Program-made: the position numbers and the translations under genes
Notes under the pieces: generated by a model
Seen by the model: the letters and a program-made list of their open reading frames with translations, nothing else
Told to the model about the DNA's origin: nothing
The model's database searches: none
Source of the DNA: Diphasiastrum complanatum
Lineage: Eukaryota; Streptophyta; Lycopodiopsida; Lycopodiales; Lycopodiaceae
Direction: 5' to 3'
DNA: 64,000 nucleotides
Assembly (NCBI GenBank): GCA_029204225.1
Contig: CM055103.1
Coordinates: 47,666,458 to 47,730,457 of the forward strand
Part shown: positions 23,168 through 36,400 of the stretch, piece after piece
Layout: every line of letters starts with the position of its first letter
How positions within the stretch are numbered: the stretch's first letter is position 1

Positions 23168-26100
23168 CATTGAGCAGTACCGTATACTGAATCACAAGGT
23201 TATTCAATGAGTAATTGATACATTTGTCTACTTCAAACAATCAGTACATTTGACCTGCTTGTAGTCATCCATAAGGTAGACAATATAGTGGTCTAACTTG
23301 GTAGTTAATACTTCCAACTACCCAAAGCAATGATTACTTCATGAACAATCATGAGATGAGATTATCAACCATATGCATTCAAAGTGTATTCTTACATCGT
23401 AGATTATTCCCTAATTGCTGCACACACTTTAATCAATGCCATTTTTTTTTGAAAAAAATGAAAATAATGTTAGGGTATAGAAGTTCATTGCAAGTACATT
23501 CCAATAATACGGTTACTTTAAATCGTAGTTGCACTAATGAATGTGGAATCGTGATTCGCGAACCGCTGTCCAGAAAAACGACGATTCGTTGCGAATCATT
23601 TTTACTTTTTAATTTTTTTAGACCACCCAATATGGGTATCAGAGGAGAGAGGAAAATTAGAGGATTGCAGATAGACAATTTTCCAGTGGGTAATGGTCCG
23701 CCACAAAGTAGTTAGATGAAATCTTGATTAATTGCATAAACCTGGGTGACAAATTCCACAGGTGACAAATTCCACAGATGCTATTGAACGGACATTTGGC
23801 ACTGAACCTTACTAAAGCGCTGTGAAATGCACATTGAACCATGTCAAACCCTACTAAGCCTTACCAAAAAACCCTAAAATGTTTAATTGGCTATCTACTA
23901 TCTATCAAGGTCAAAATGAGTAAGAAATGTTCTGGTAGTACTCACTTTCTCCATCAATTATTGGCAGTTACAAGGGTCACGACTATTGTATCATGCCCAT
24001 TGCCATGGCAATGGGCATGATACAATAGCTGTGACCTTTGTAACTGCCATTATCTCAGTTCAAGAGCCAGTCAACTACTGTTCTCAGCGACACTTTCACT
24101 AGAGAGTTTACTCAAGGGAATTTGAAATCAAAACCATTAGGAATATGGAAATCAAAATGCTTTTGATGGAATGGTGAACCAGCTAAGCACAACTTGTGGC
24201 TGCTGGCAAGTAGTCTCACTAGGTAGTCCACTTTAAGGAGATTGATTTGGATAAGATGTAATCGGGTGTTTGGTATTTGCCGGTCTAACTGGCATATGCA
24301 TTATACTGCATTGAATTGGCCAGAACAATTGTGACAAGAAAGCATCCAAAAAAGCCCTAAAAATTTGTGTTTAACAGTTGGAATCAAGGTGAAAACATTC
24401 GACAGCCTACTAATTACAACGAACATGACAACCATTTTGGCAAGCATGAAAAAACACTCTGTAGCTCCTAAACGCATCAAAGAATTGGATGCCTCAAAAT
24501 CAGATCATAGTGAGGGCAAAAAACACATGGGATTTTCGATTTAGGGTTTGGAAGCTTCTGGTGTTGACAAATACAGACGAAATGAACTTCATAGGGGTCT
24601 CTCTAGGCATGTAGAAACGTAGTGTAGACCAAAACATCACCTTAATCAGATGCCTCTAGGCTAGTTCATGAAACCGGCCAAAAAACACATGGAATTAGGG
24701 TCGCCATTCAAATCTTGCTAGGCGTGCCGTAACGACTGAAACTGACGTGATAGGAGTTACTTTGGGCATGGGGAAAGGTGGTTTACAACCAAAAACCAAT
24801 CGATTTCGTTGCCTATAGCTCATCCTAAACACATTGAAAAAATGAAGCCTACACTTACCAAAAATCCTCGTTCTTCGATTTCACTCGATACGCAACCCTG
24901 GTCTTGTAAAGCTTGTGAGCATTGCCTCCAGAACAACGAATAGATGGACGCCGAATGCTCACACACGATGATCTGCCTTCATTTGCTCTCCCTATGCATT
25001 TTTTTCCCTCCCTAGGTGCGCGATAATGGGTTGTCGCGGGCTGTTTAAAGGGAATTTTTTTTGCTCTGTCAACAACTATGCTTTAAATAAACCATAATGT
25101 TGTATACAATGTAACTAATAATGATAAAGCTATTTATCAAATTGCCCTAGCTTATAAATTGTTGATGTGGCAAGCAGCAGGCAATTCTCGTGAACTCATG
25201 ACATCATCGATATATATACATGTGTGTGTGTGTGTGTGTGGAAAGTAGCAGTGACCACTTTATGGTGGATCCAATCAAGATATTTGTAACCCTCGAGAAT
25301 GTTTTTTGAGCTCAGTTAACTCTCAAGCTTTTAATACATGTCAAATAATAATGAGAATAGTAGTCGACATGCGTAGTCTATTTAAAATTGCACATCTTTA
25401 GAGTTGTAGGGACTCCATACAAGAAATACCCTAATGACATCCTATGGGTTAACTTTGGACTTCAAGGCTTGCGTGGTTTGGATACTCTAGTAATAAATTA
25501 AAAAGATTACAGCTTTATCTGGATAAAAAGAACCTACCCATAATATACACCCACCTGTAACGGGTATGGAGCCAATACTATTTGAGATTTAGAACATGTG
25601 AGCATTAGGTGATATATAAATGAGCCATAACAAGAAACGAGAAACTACAAATTCACTGCTGCCAAGGATGTGCTACTAATTAGATAAACACGCAACAGAT
25701 TTTATTCATGAGTAACATGGTTTTCAAGATATTGAAAGGGGATTGGTGTTAGGAGTTCTATGAGTAAGTGGATCACAAGCCCGTGGTGATAGTAAGATTG
25801 TGCAGTATCTGCTCGAGCAAAGTTTACCATCATACCCATAGAGCTTCAATGAAAGAAAAAAAAAGTGTGATAGACAGAGAATTACTAGAAAAGGAAAGGC
25901 TAGCTTTGGGTAGATCAATTATAGAAGCTCATAGCCCTTGGAAAGATAAGACTGTACGATTAGGTAAGACTTACATGATATACAACCCATACCACTGTAT
26001 ATCTGTCACAAGGAATTTTGCCCTATGATTCAAGACATGACTCAAGACTTTGAGGACATTGTTTGGGCTATATTACATGCACGACGAGTTCATTTCATAT

Positions 26101-29100
26101 CCTACGTAACTATGCCAACTATATATAAACTCCTCACAATCAGAATGAAATGTGAATGCCTTTTTTCTAAAGAGTTGCCAAACTCAAAACTTCAAGTGGT
26201 GTTTCGTTTGTAAGAGTTACGAATTTCCTTAGTTGTTTTAAAGTTTGGGAAAAAAGGTTATGCCTGTTTTCAGTCAACGTGCATCATATAAGCTAAAAAA
26301 TTGCAAACCTAAAATAATGTATTGTTCTTAAGAGTTAGTGGATTTTATTCTTAGAATAAGATAAGAAACTGTAATATTTTCTTTTTATGTTTAAGGCTCA
26401 AGGACTATGCTGTCTCTTTATGGCCCACAGCTCAAGCCTAAGTTATCAATCAAATGTTGTATGCAGGAACATAGTTTCAACCGTGAATATGGATTGTAAG
26501 TTGGATTTAAAGACCATAGCACTTCGTGCACGTAATGCGGAGTACAATCCTAAAGTATGGTCTCTATTTTACCACATTGCAATTTTGATAGGATCTATAA
26601 TATTCAGATAGTTGTATGTGCATTTGGCTACACCAATTCAACGAATGTCATCACTTTTTAAAATTTTATGGAGTCCTGAACAGATTGCAATTGTTTCCTT
26701 CACACCTATCCTTTGACATTGGTGAGATTAGATGTGAATGAGTTTTGACCAAGTCAAGCTCTTCAAATTTTGATTGTAATTAGGTTGATTGACGACCTTG
26801 TTTTAAAAGTCTGGGTTTGGGGTAAGCCACATGTACAAAGAATGTATATGGTCTAAGCTGGTCTACTTTTGCCCCAAAAGATTGTTAATGATGTTGCTAG
26901 GACAGGTTATCCAGTTTTGGAAATTGGAAATTAGGAACTTCCAAGTTCACATTCGTAACTATTATGATTTGAGATAAAAATCAAGCTCAAAGTTTTATGC
27001 ATTCTATAGTTAGTGCTAATCTGGTAAATTGTCAGGATGGATTTGTTATTTGTTGCTAGATGTCCAATTCGAAGAATGGTTTTTCAGACATATTTGGCTG
27101 ATTGTATTCTTTGAAGCTGATTGCTGTTGTTATAAAATGTTGTGCAGTAATTGAAATAAATGGTGCGGTAGATGCAGTCAACTGCTAAGGTTGGTAGGTG
27201 AAGTGTAGGAACTGAGGCTGCTTGAGAGGCAACGGTAGTTGCAAGAGTGTGGGCCTGATTTGTATTTAAAGGCATGACAAGAAACGTCAATGGGCTCTCA
27301 AGTGGCCTTTGTTGACATCCCACTAATCTAAGTATTGGGCTCATGGCCTCTTGTGGTAGTGCTGAACGCAGACTATACCGATCAAAGAACACTGGGCAAG
27401 AAGCTGGTATTTGTTTGGTAGATGGAACAACTGAGCAATAGTAGGAAAATACATGGAAGCAGGAGGTTGTGTTGATGGCCTAGCTGATGGACTAGCCTGC
27501 TAATCCGATCACTTATGCTATAGAGTAGTAGCAAGTGAAATAGGATCGGTAAGTGTAGAAGGCCTGAATGACTGGACTTTGTGCCTGATTGGTCACAACG
27601 AACAGGTAACCGTAAAAGTAGGAATCTCCGTGAACGGATAGAAAAGCTCCATGGAGTTGTGAATCTAGTTGTCAAGGGTGTTGGTTTGCTGCAATGGCCA
27701 GTTAAAAAATTATCCATTCACAAGTTGCAAGGTGGGTGACCAGGCTTTGTACTTGCCACTGAGTAGAGGCTTAACCATTCAAAGGTAGTAGAGCTATTTG
27801 CACCTTTTGGACATCAGTCCTCTCGCACATGTGGAAATAAATCTGAATATTGGTAAGCCAATTTTTGAACTCATCATCCAATGAGCTGAAAACAACTGCA
27901 AAATGCACCTTATCCTTGAAATCATGACCAATAGAGGAATTGTAATTTCCATAGAGGAATTGTAATTTCCAGGATGTCTCTCAAATTTCAATAGTGACTA
28001 CTGGATTACTGCAAGGGCTAGAATATGCTCGACGCTGCCTGAAGATTGTGTAGGTGGCATAATGATTAATCAACAAAATTGTTTCTGAAAATCGGCGAAG
28101 AAATTGCTGATGGGGAAACACCAGTAAGAAGAAAGTACCATTGTAGCAAATAAAGAGGAGAAGATTCTGGTGATCCACTATAGAATCGCTGATGGAAGGA
28201 TCACAAACCTCAAGATATTAGCAAAATATAATGTATGGACATCACCACTGTAGCTTGGAAAGGTAAGAATCTTGAGAGTCCCTGAAGGAATTACTAATGG
28301 GGGATCACAAGTCTGAAGCTGTTAGCTGAAAACCTTTTGATAGATATGAAGTATTTGATGGGTAACCTGAAGGAGAGCACTCTTGTCGTCAGTCCAACTA
28401 TGAATATAAGAGATAAAGTGAGATAATTATCAACCGCTGAAAAGTTGCTATGGATAGGTCGAAATAAGGTGGTGGGCTGAAAATTCTGAAACTGTGTGAC
28501 AAAATAGCTGATAATGTCTACTGTCACTCAAAGATTCGGATCAGCAAAAATTTGGTGCTCAAAAATTGCTGAAATAGGCCCAAAAACATTGCTGAAACAG
28601 GCAGGGTACTGAAATATGTTTAAAATTCAGATCTGCAACAGTAAAATTATAAGCCTTGAAAATCAGCATAGAAAGTCGCTGGAAAATATTTCATAAATGT
28701 ATCTAGATTGCTGGCTAAATATTTCACATCACTTGAACTCTGTAAATCGCTGATAGAATAGAGCATTGCAAGCCGGAAAAAAATGAAGATTTGAATGACA
28801 ATGAGTTGCCTAAAAAGAAAGCCTCCAAATGCTCTTGAGAGTGTCTTGAAATAGGTTACTGAAGTATGCTTACATTTCAGATTTGTGAGCCTTTGGTTTA
28901 GAGAATCGCCGAAACATGGTTTCAAAAAGGAAATTTAGATGGTTGGCTCAAAATTTTAGATCACTGAAACTCCACAAATCGGTGACAAAAGTAGAGAATT
29001 TCAAGCTGCAAGTAATGCTCAGATGTGTAATGACAATGATTGATTCAGAAAAGAAAGCCTCCACTTTTCCAACTAATAATATTGAAAGCTGATGATTGAT

Positions 29101-32100
29101 CCTCTACTTGGAAGAGCAATACGTCTCCTACAAAGAACTCAGAGAGAAACCAAGTTCGTAAGCTACCAAATGAATGTCTCCACTTTTTATCAACCCTTGA
29201 ATGAATTTAGGGCTGAATCACTATTTTGAAAAGAAAATGCAAAAGGGCAACAATGCCTCCAAAAAGGTGTACCCCTCCTCTAGAGGCCCAGTCTGCCCTG
29301 TGATTAAAAAACCACCACTGGCCTCATTAGTAATCACTCCCTGGGCATCAATTAACCACATTTCCTAAAAGTAATCTCTGCCCTTTGAATGACATAGCCA
29401 TCGATCCTGCCAAGTAGAGTTAGTGTTGGGCCCATGAAAAAAAGTAAATTTATGTCCATATCACATACCCTTTTCTGATATAATCCCTTTCAATCTACTT
29501 TCAGAAGTTAGTACTTGTAAATTCCAACGTTTCTCCTGTTAGTATCAAGCACAATTTTTTGGATTGGCTAGAATATTGTTTATTGTCTTTGAGCATAATG
29601 TTCAAAACTTTCTGTCTTATGGAATGGTGGTTATATCAAAAGCCATAATTTGAGACTTTCTTTTGAAAGTTTTTTCTGTGGCTGCACAGTTCATATGTTT
29701 GGGAGGAAAACTGATCATGTTTGTAGTGTTGGTTTCCTTATTAGTGTGTAAACAGTTGTTTTTTTTTACAAAGTTGTAGTGATGAAGTTTATTCATGACA
29801 TCTAATTTTTACACGTTAAAGCAGATTTGAAATTTAATACTGTTTGCTTTCATGAAGTGATTTTCTTGTATTGTTGTGAACAGCGTTTTGCAGCAGTTAT
29901 TATGCGGATAAGGGAGCCTAAGACAACAGCGCTTATCTTTGCTTCAGGAAAAATGGTATTATACCTGTTCCTTGTCTATGTATCTTGTTTGATTTAACTC
30001 TCATAAACTACCGTAAACAGCATAGTACTACTGAATTTAAACAGTAGACTTGAAGTCCTCAATGAAGAATTTCAGAAGAATCCATTTCCTGAAGAGAAGG
30101 TAATACTTGTTGAGAGCATGAAGCGTGCACTCCCTAGTACGGAAGCCTGAAAGTGTGTAGTTTACCAGATGTTTGTTTTGACCATCATATGAACTTTTAT
30201 GGTGAATGATTCAGCTCAACCTTTGGTGGTCACTGGCGTACTTGTGAACAATCTGCATGTTAACTGAAAACAGCTGAGTTTTAAGAAGCCTTTATAAATT
30301 AGGTTGAAATCTGACCTCTTGACAAAGATACTTTAAGTTTCATGGAAAGATGATGATGATGAAGAAGCGTAAGTGGTTGCTTCAACGAGGAATACGATGA
30401 AAATACATTAATTGCTGATGTTGTATGTAAAGAGGTTGCTGTTAGTGTCATCTTGCTTGAGCATATCGAGCTGGGATATCAGTCTAGTTATAAGAAGCAG
30501 GACTTTTACTTGCTGCATGCCCTGATAGGAGTTTCCAGCTGGGTAAAGGCCTTGCCATATGGAATATGCTTCGTTGATTCTTGCTGGCATGCTTATTTTT
30601 GGTGGTAGGTATGCACTGGAGCAAAAAGTGAGCAACAATCAAAGCTTGCAGCAAGAAAGGTGCTTTCAAAGTTTATAATTGATTGAGATCAAAGATTGTT
30701 TTGAAAGTGAGGGCTTCAGGCTTTTTGAGGACTTCATCGTGATTGATTTGTGGCTTTGTCATGATTGATTTATGACATTTGTGTCCTTGGAACATTCTGA
30801 TGCCTTTATTGCACTTGAAAGTGCAGTATGCCCGTATCATTCAGAAGCTAGGTTTTCCTGCTCATTTCAAGGTACTTTTCTTTTTTACTAGATTGTAGTA
30901 GTCGTCTTTTCTGTCATGATAAGTGGTTGGATATTCATACATTTTTGCACATCATAAAAGTCTGTGAATGAAATCGAAAATGTTTTGTATGCTGATTTGC
31001 AGGATTTTAAGATTCAGAATATTGTAGGTTCTTGTGATGTCAAGTTCCCCATCAGATTGGAGGGGCTCTCATATTCCCATGGACATTTTTCCAGTGTGAG
31101 TGACCCATCCATGGTGAAGACTGGAGTTCCTGTTTTTTGCTCTTTATTCTCATTTGTTTCCTCTTTATAGGACCTAGCAAGGAAGGATATTTATTCTGAA
31201 AGCCTCAAAATCTGTCATGACTTGTTTTTTTGTTTAAACAGTATGAGCCAGAATTGTTTCCTGGCCTGATCTATAGAATGAAGCAACCGAAGATCGTGCT
31301 ACTCATTTTTGTTTCAGGGAAAATTGTATTGACAGGCGCAAAGGTATTGATTATTGCACATTTCCTCCATAGACATATCTAGTTGAGGTAAGAAGAAAGT
31401 TCTCAATTCGTTGGTGTTTCAACAGGACTAGATGGTTTGTTACATATGCAAAATCGAACTGCAGAAATTTTCAGCTGATATCACTCGTCAACTAGGAAAT
31501 CAAGAACAGTGGACAACGAAGTCTTGCAGGGCCTTTGCACAGAGGAACTGTCCTCTTTAGTCAGTTCTATTTCAATGAGAGCCTGCTCTATATATCTTGA
31601 TATCACTTACATAGATCATATTTATGCCTGCATTCTACATGTGGGGAATTTTTCTCCACCATATGTTTGTATTGTAACTGTGAACCTTTTTCCATAAGTA
31701 CCATCAGGAAAAGAAAGCCCGTATAGTTTTCATTTTGTCCCTTGACAGGCTGAACAAAGTGTCCCCAAACAAGCAGTTTAATGTGTTCCAGAATGCAGCG
31801 TCAGTATGTGTGCACCACAGTTTCATTTGCTGAGAAACGGAACTTTCATGCTCAGAAAGGAGTACTATTTCTGATAGTCGATTCTAAGATGCATGTTCTG
31901 TGAAGTATTTCTGATTTCTGATAGACTAAGTCACGCCTTTCCAAATATTTGCTTTTGAAATCAGAAATCAGTTTTGCTTTTGAAATATTTGCTTTTTCAT
32001 TAGATATCAGAATTCAGTTTTGAAATGGAGTTCTGATGCCAATGGTTTGCAGATCTACTGATTCCGTTTTCTGTTAGAAAACGATAGAAAGAGTTAGAAG

Positions 32101-33028
32101 GAGCCTTCCTTAGACTGGCAAGAATTGTATGCTTCTTGTGGAATAGCTTAAACCATCTCAAACCATCTATTGATGTCCAGATTTCTGAAACCATCTGAAA
32201 ATGCAGCCATCTGAAACCATCTACTGATGTCCAGATTTCTGATGAATGTAGCCTGCAGCCATCCGAAACCAAGCAACAGATCTGCATAACAATTGCTTTC
32301 TTGATATCCTTTCACATGATACCCATATTGGCAACTTTCCAAAAATAAAAATAAAAATTGCGATCCGGGAATTCCCGGATCGCGTTTCGGAACGCGTTCC
32401 GGATCACGATCCGGAATGGAACGTGCAACTAAGATCTACTTGTAAGAATCATAAGCTGGGTACATCACAAGTTTTTAAAATTACCCATGACAACACACGT
32501 TGAACAGTTTAAAAAACTCTGGATCATTTCGAGGTTGCTACACAAAATAGAGCAAAGTTTGGCTTTATTGTCAGTTATTGGTCCTAGTGGAGTGTGATTT
32601 ATCAGATGAGTTCAGATCATTAGTTGGCACTGAAGCTTTTTCAGAATCTGAATATAAGAATTTATTTTCAGGCTTTTATAGCAGAAAGCAGAGTTGGTGT
32701 GTGTGTTCCATGGTCCGCTTGAATTTACAAGCCCATTTCCTTGATTCAAAATACTGTGCTTGGTTCCTGATCCAAATCTGGAAAAGCATTGCCTTAACAA
32801 GCAAGGGAATTCTCTACTAAGCTCTATTTAGCTGAAATTACTTATCAAAAAGCTGGGTAGCAGGCTTCTTGTTCCTCCTGTCTTTTGCCTACACTGGAAC
32901 AGATCTTGAGATTTGCGTTATTAGATACTCTCAACTAGGTATTGCTCCCTCCCTTCCATATACGAAGTTTAGATTATCCTTCATGTCAAGTGAAATATTG
33001 ATAGTATGCAGCCAAAAATTTAGTTGGG

Positions 33029-33120
<92 letters not shown>

Positions 33121-33424
33121 ACACGCACACATTGTGCTGTGTTGCATACACCGAAGTGAAGAAAATTAGTAAACGCAGTAGTTCAAGATTTTATTGACAC
33201 AGTACGTTTGTTAATTGTCTATTTAGACTTGTGACAAACTGAGTATTCTCAATAAAGTCTTTTTTCTGAAGCTTATTCTTCTTCAGTGTCTGCTTTAAAA
33301 CATAAAAGTAGTTCACAGTATTCACGTTTTGACTGCTGTCCTTTAGGTAAGGGATGAAATTTATGAAGCTTTTGAGAACATCTACCCTGTCTTGACAGAG
33401 TTTCGGAAAATTCAACAATGGTGA
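20609..33424 (+). CDS. TBP: TATA-box-binding protein, eight coding exons, with a 1-base frameshift in exon 7
   Basis: Coding exons: 20609-20685, 26467-26554, 29884-29955, 30609-30659, 30827-30871, 31003-31095, 31242-31344 and 33347-33424 (TGA); all introns are GT-AG. They spell a 201-residue TBP, the usual plant length: a short N-terminus with [17 protein letters not shown], then the two repeats of the saddle domain ([44 protein letters not shown], then [54 protein letters not shown]) ending QQW. TBP binds the TATA box in the nucleus and nucleates TFIID, and serves Pol I and III as well. Exon 7 is 103 nt, not 102: five A follow GGG where four are expected (31320-31324), which shifts the frame and would stop translation 11 codons later in exon 8 (TGA), removing the last helix. 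All other exons are intact, so a homopolymer sequencing error is the simplest explanation; a recent pseudogene is the alternative. Introns 1 (5.8 kb) and 2 (3.3 kb) are unusually long. A 5' UTR intron ending at an acceptor near 20527 is likely. Confidence 0.95.
20756..20779. repeat. (TTTA)6 microsatellite in TBP intron 1
   Basis: Short tetranucleotide run about 70 bp after the exon 1 donor site. Confidence 0.9.
21821..21982. repeat. 81-bp tandem duplication in TBP intron 1
   Basis: Two adjacent copies, 21821-21901 and 21902-21982, start GTGGTCTSTTCATATACATA and differ at only a few positions, so the duplication is recent. No open frame. Confidence 0.93.
23079..23165. repeat. (CT)43 microsatellite in TBP intron 1
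   Basis: About 87 bp of uninterrupted CT, the longest dinucleotide tract in the window. Confidence 0.95.
23963..24048. repeat. 86-bp near-perfect palindrome in TBP intron 1
   Basis: The left arm 23963-24005 starts GGCAGTTACAAGGGTCACGA. The right arm 24006-24048 is its reverse complement with about three mismatches, meeting at CCATGG with no spacer. Such a sequence can form a cruciform in DNA or a 43-bp hairpin in RNA. Confidence 0.95.
28070..29080. repeat. Diverged tandem sub-repeats in TBP intron 2
   Basis: The word AATCGCTGA or close variants recurs at about 28184, 28426, 28568, 28745, 28905 and 28974. Larger blocks also repeat: GGGATCACAAGTCTGAA near 28300 resembles GGATCACAAACCTCAA near 28197, and AAGAAAGCCTCCA near 28815 and 29045 sits in two related stretches about 245 bp apart. 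No protein homology is seen. Confidence 0.55.
32161..32275. repeat. 54-bp tandem repeat in TBP intron 7
   Basis: AACCATCTATTGATGTCCAG (32161) recurs as AACCATCTACTGATGTCCAG (32215), each followed by ATTTCTGA and a GCAGCCATC word. Confidence 0.85.
32360..32425. repeat. Cluster of three GC-rich palindromes in TBP intron 7
   Basis: A perfect 24-bp palindrome spans 32360-32383 (GCGATCCGGGAA then its complement). CGGAACGCGTTCCG at 32388-32401 is perfect. TTCCGGATC-AC-GATCCGGAA at 32397-32416 is an inverted repeat with a 2-bp centre. They share the words GATCCGG and GGAACG and stand out as a GC-rich island in an AT-rich intron. Confidence 0.95.
33034..33114. repeat. Compound (TC)n(AC)n microsatellite in TBP intron 7
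   Basis: About 49 bp of TC pass directly into about 32 bp of AC, located 230 bp before the last TBP exon. Confidence 0.95.
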
Positions 33425-36400
33425 TGTTTCCAATCTAATCACATCAATCTTTGTGTGGTAATGGATGCATTTGTAATAATCATGTCCGATTCTTGTTTTC
33501 ACTTACATTGTTGTGATTTTCTTTTGATTCAGATCTGGAATTTCAAGGATGACTAAAATGCACGAGAATTTGAGTATCTCTGCCATCAAGAGGCATGCAA
33601 CCACTTAATCCAGAGTTGGCAGGTTTTGTCATCTTAGCCTGATGAGTTTCTTATTTTGGTTTGGTCAGCGATCTAAGCTTATGCATAAGCAATTGCTGGA
33701 ATTCAAGAGAGTCTGGTACCTTTTCTGCAGCTTATCTATGATCTTTGAAGAGCTCTTTAGGTTGAAAGAAACAGTGCCAGAAAATCACGTCAATGAATTT
33801 GTTGGTCTGAACTTGGTTGGCCTTTTATAAAGCAAGTTATAAGGACTTAGTTGAGATTTGTTGTCTATTGGACTCTTGTGAATAATTTCCCATTAACAAA
33901 TTTCCACTGAATTGGGTGGCAGCTGGTAGTTCCATTAGCTTTTTGTATTGTACTTTTTTTTGACAATAGTATACTACAACCTGAAAGTATGTGATTTTGC
34001 AAGTGGTTGGTGGATATTATCTAGCAACGGGCATAATCCAAGACCTTAAATCTTTTATCTTGGGAATGAGCTCTCGTATATGCCTTACGTGGGTTTTGCT
34101 CCAACCTCATCAAAGCAAATAAAGAGTATTTCTTTCAGGCATGGTTGGCCAATAGTAAGACTCTCAAATAAAGTGTATTTGATATTGTTTGTTCTTCATA
34201 TTAAGGATTTTTGTTTATTAAAAGTGACATAATTGAGAATGAGTTTGTAAGTTCATTTTCAAACCTAATCTTGCAGCGGTGAAATCATGTTGAATGTTGT
34301 GAGCAGTGTGCTATGGAAAGGTTAGTTGGCATTGTAGTTTGAGAAATTGCAAGCTTCATTCAGTTCGTCATGTACCCTATCACTTCAAAACTGTGGAATT
34401 TTTGTCCATTTTGAGAAATCACAAGCTTAAATGTGGCTGGTCATGTACTGCATTACTCAATTCTAGTTCAGTCCTATTCAATCAGATCTACACATAGGTA
34501 CTAGCAAACATTTTTGCCCAAGGTTCTGGCTGGACCCCCATTTGTTAAAAATGTGTGAAAACTAGAGAATTTTTTGAAAACTTGAAGTTCGATGCACGTT
34601 TCTGGTCCTACAAGCCTCCCCCCATTCTTGTATGCTACAAATCTGCAAGCACATTTGCAAACTTAGACATTTGATGTATGCAAGCAAGAATTGGTTTATA
34701 TACCCACTTAATGCTATACACAATTATTTATTGATAGTGATATATGTGTCAATTTTGATACTTGTGTTTTAATTACCTTCTTTGCCATTTGTTGGATCCT
34801 TTTTTGTCTTTCATCATGGTCTCTAATTCGTGATAATAATAAAAATTTAAGATATTTTGTTATTGTCATGCTCCATCACGAGTTCCAATGTTGAATCACA
34901 TTCTATGTTTTGATCTATGAGGTGAAATTTTTATGGTATATTTTTCACATGAGATTTGACAAACCACGAGAGACTAGTGTTGAATTACATATAATAAACA
35001 CTATTTGGTAGGGAGAGGATTGTTTGGAGCCTTTGATGAATGTGGCGTTTTACAAAAAGATATATGCATTAAAGATCTTGAGGTTTGTGCATGGTTTTGT
35101 ATTGTGCTAGGTTTTTTGAGGTTGTGTAAGGTTGAGGTGTTGAAGTTTATGGAGGTGGTGTGGTCATCATGAAGCTGGTGTATATGCATAGATGCTCTCG
35201 TGACAAATTGGACAATTATTTTATGTTGGTGTTAAGCTTGTTGCTCAACAAGCAATTGAAATGTTTTAAAGATGTAACTATGCTCTTAACTAGGAATAGA
35301 TTGTGATTATGTTGTTGCCAATTTTAAAACATTCAATTGATGGTGTTAGGTTTGGAAGTGCTTCATACTTCATGTTGCTAACTTTGTGGAGAGATCTAGA
35401 GTGTAATGCCCATACCATTGAGGATATGTATGTTCTCTTGGTTTTTGTATAAAGATCGATGAATGTTATTGTGCATTGTTTTGGTAGTTGAGCTTAAACG
35501 ACCTTTAACATTATTAAAATTACGTTACCAAACATAACACACTCTTCTTAGATTTGTTGTATCTTGGGTAAATTGTGCTCCTTAGCTTAGTTAACTGCTT
35601 TGTGTTTTAAGGGACTTTTGATATTTGATTCTTACATTCCAAAGATTATCCTATCAAGTAAAGTGTGCGTTAGTTTATTTGATTACTTTTGCATTTCAGA
35701 GGACTTTTGATATTTACTTCTTATGTTCTAGTGATTATCCCAAAAAATAGTTGACATATGATGATAAATAAGTACATAGAAAGCGCTAAGTTGGTATTGG
35801 AGTTTTGGGTTCAGTAGCTAGTTTGTGAACCTAATTAATCAATAAACGAAGAGTATAAGGCAAAGCATTGATCGGTGGAAAAAAAATCTATTGAACGTAG
35901 GGGTTAAATTATTCATTTAAAAAGGCATAATCAAACTAGTCGCAAGCTATTTACTTAGATGCTTTTGACATTCTTCTTTTGGTAAGATGCAAACTTACAT
36001 GGTCCTTGTGTTCCTTTGTTCATGTGCCATGTCTATGAACTAGCATGCTTAATTTGATTCAACAACTTATTTGCAAGCAAACTTGCCACCCAATTGTATA
36101 ATTGTTCCAAGAGTTATGCCTTTGATTTGTGATTTCAACCAACTCTGAGATGCAATAAACACTTGTTCCATACCAAAAATGCTCACCATGAGGATGATTT
36201 CACACAATGAAGTAGTTCCATAGACGACAAGTATCTTCGATTTGCTCCAAAAATGGATTTTTTCCCAAGCTCTGGCTTGCTTATATAGCATTTAATGTGC
36301 TTCGATGGGTTTTTCCATCTTTTATTAATGAAAACAAGAAGTTAATACGTAACTTAAGGGCATCAACTTCAAAAATATGAGATTTAGGTTATTATCCTTG

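Noticed and set aside
25768-26028. 86-codon open frame in TBP intron 1
   Set aside because: No recognised motif, no exon boundaries, not conserved with TBP.
27940-27975. Short direct repeat GAGGAATTGTAATTTCCA
   Set aside because: Only two copies of 18 bp; too small to interpret.
30015-30150. Short open frame in TBP intron 3 reading [18 protein letters not shown], reminiscent of a homeodomain first helix
   Set aside because: Only about 45 codons, no continuation to the recognition helix, no splice context; similarity may be chance.
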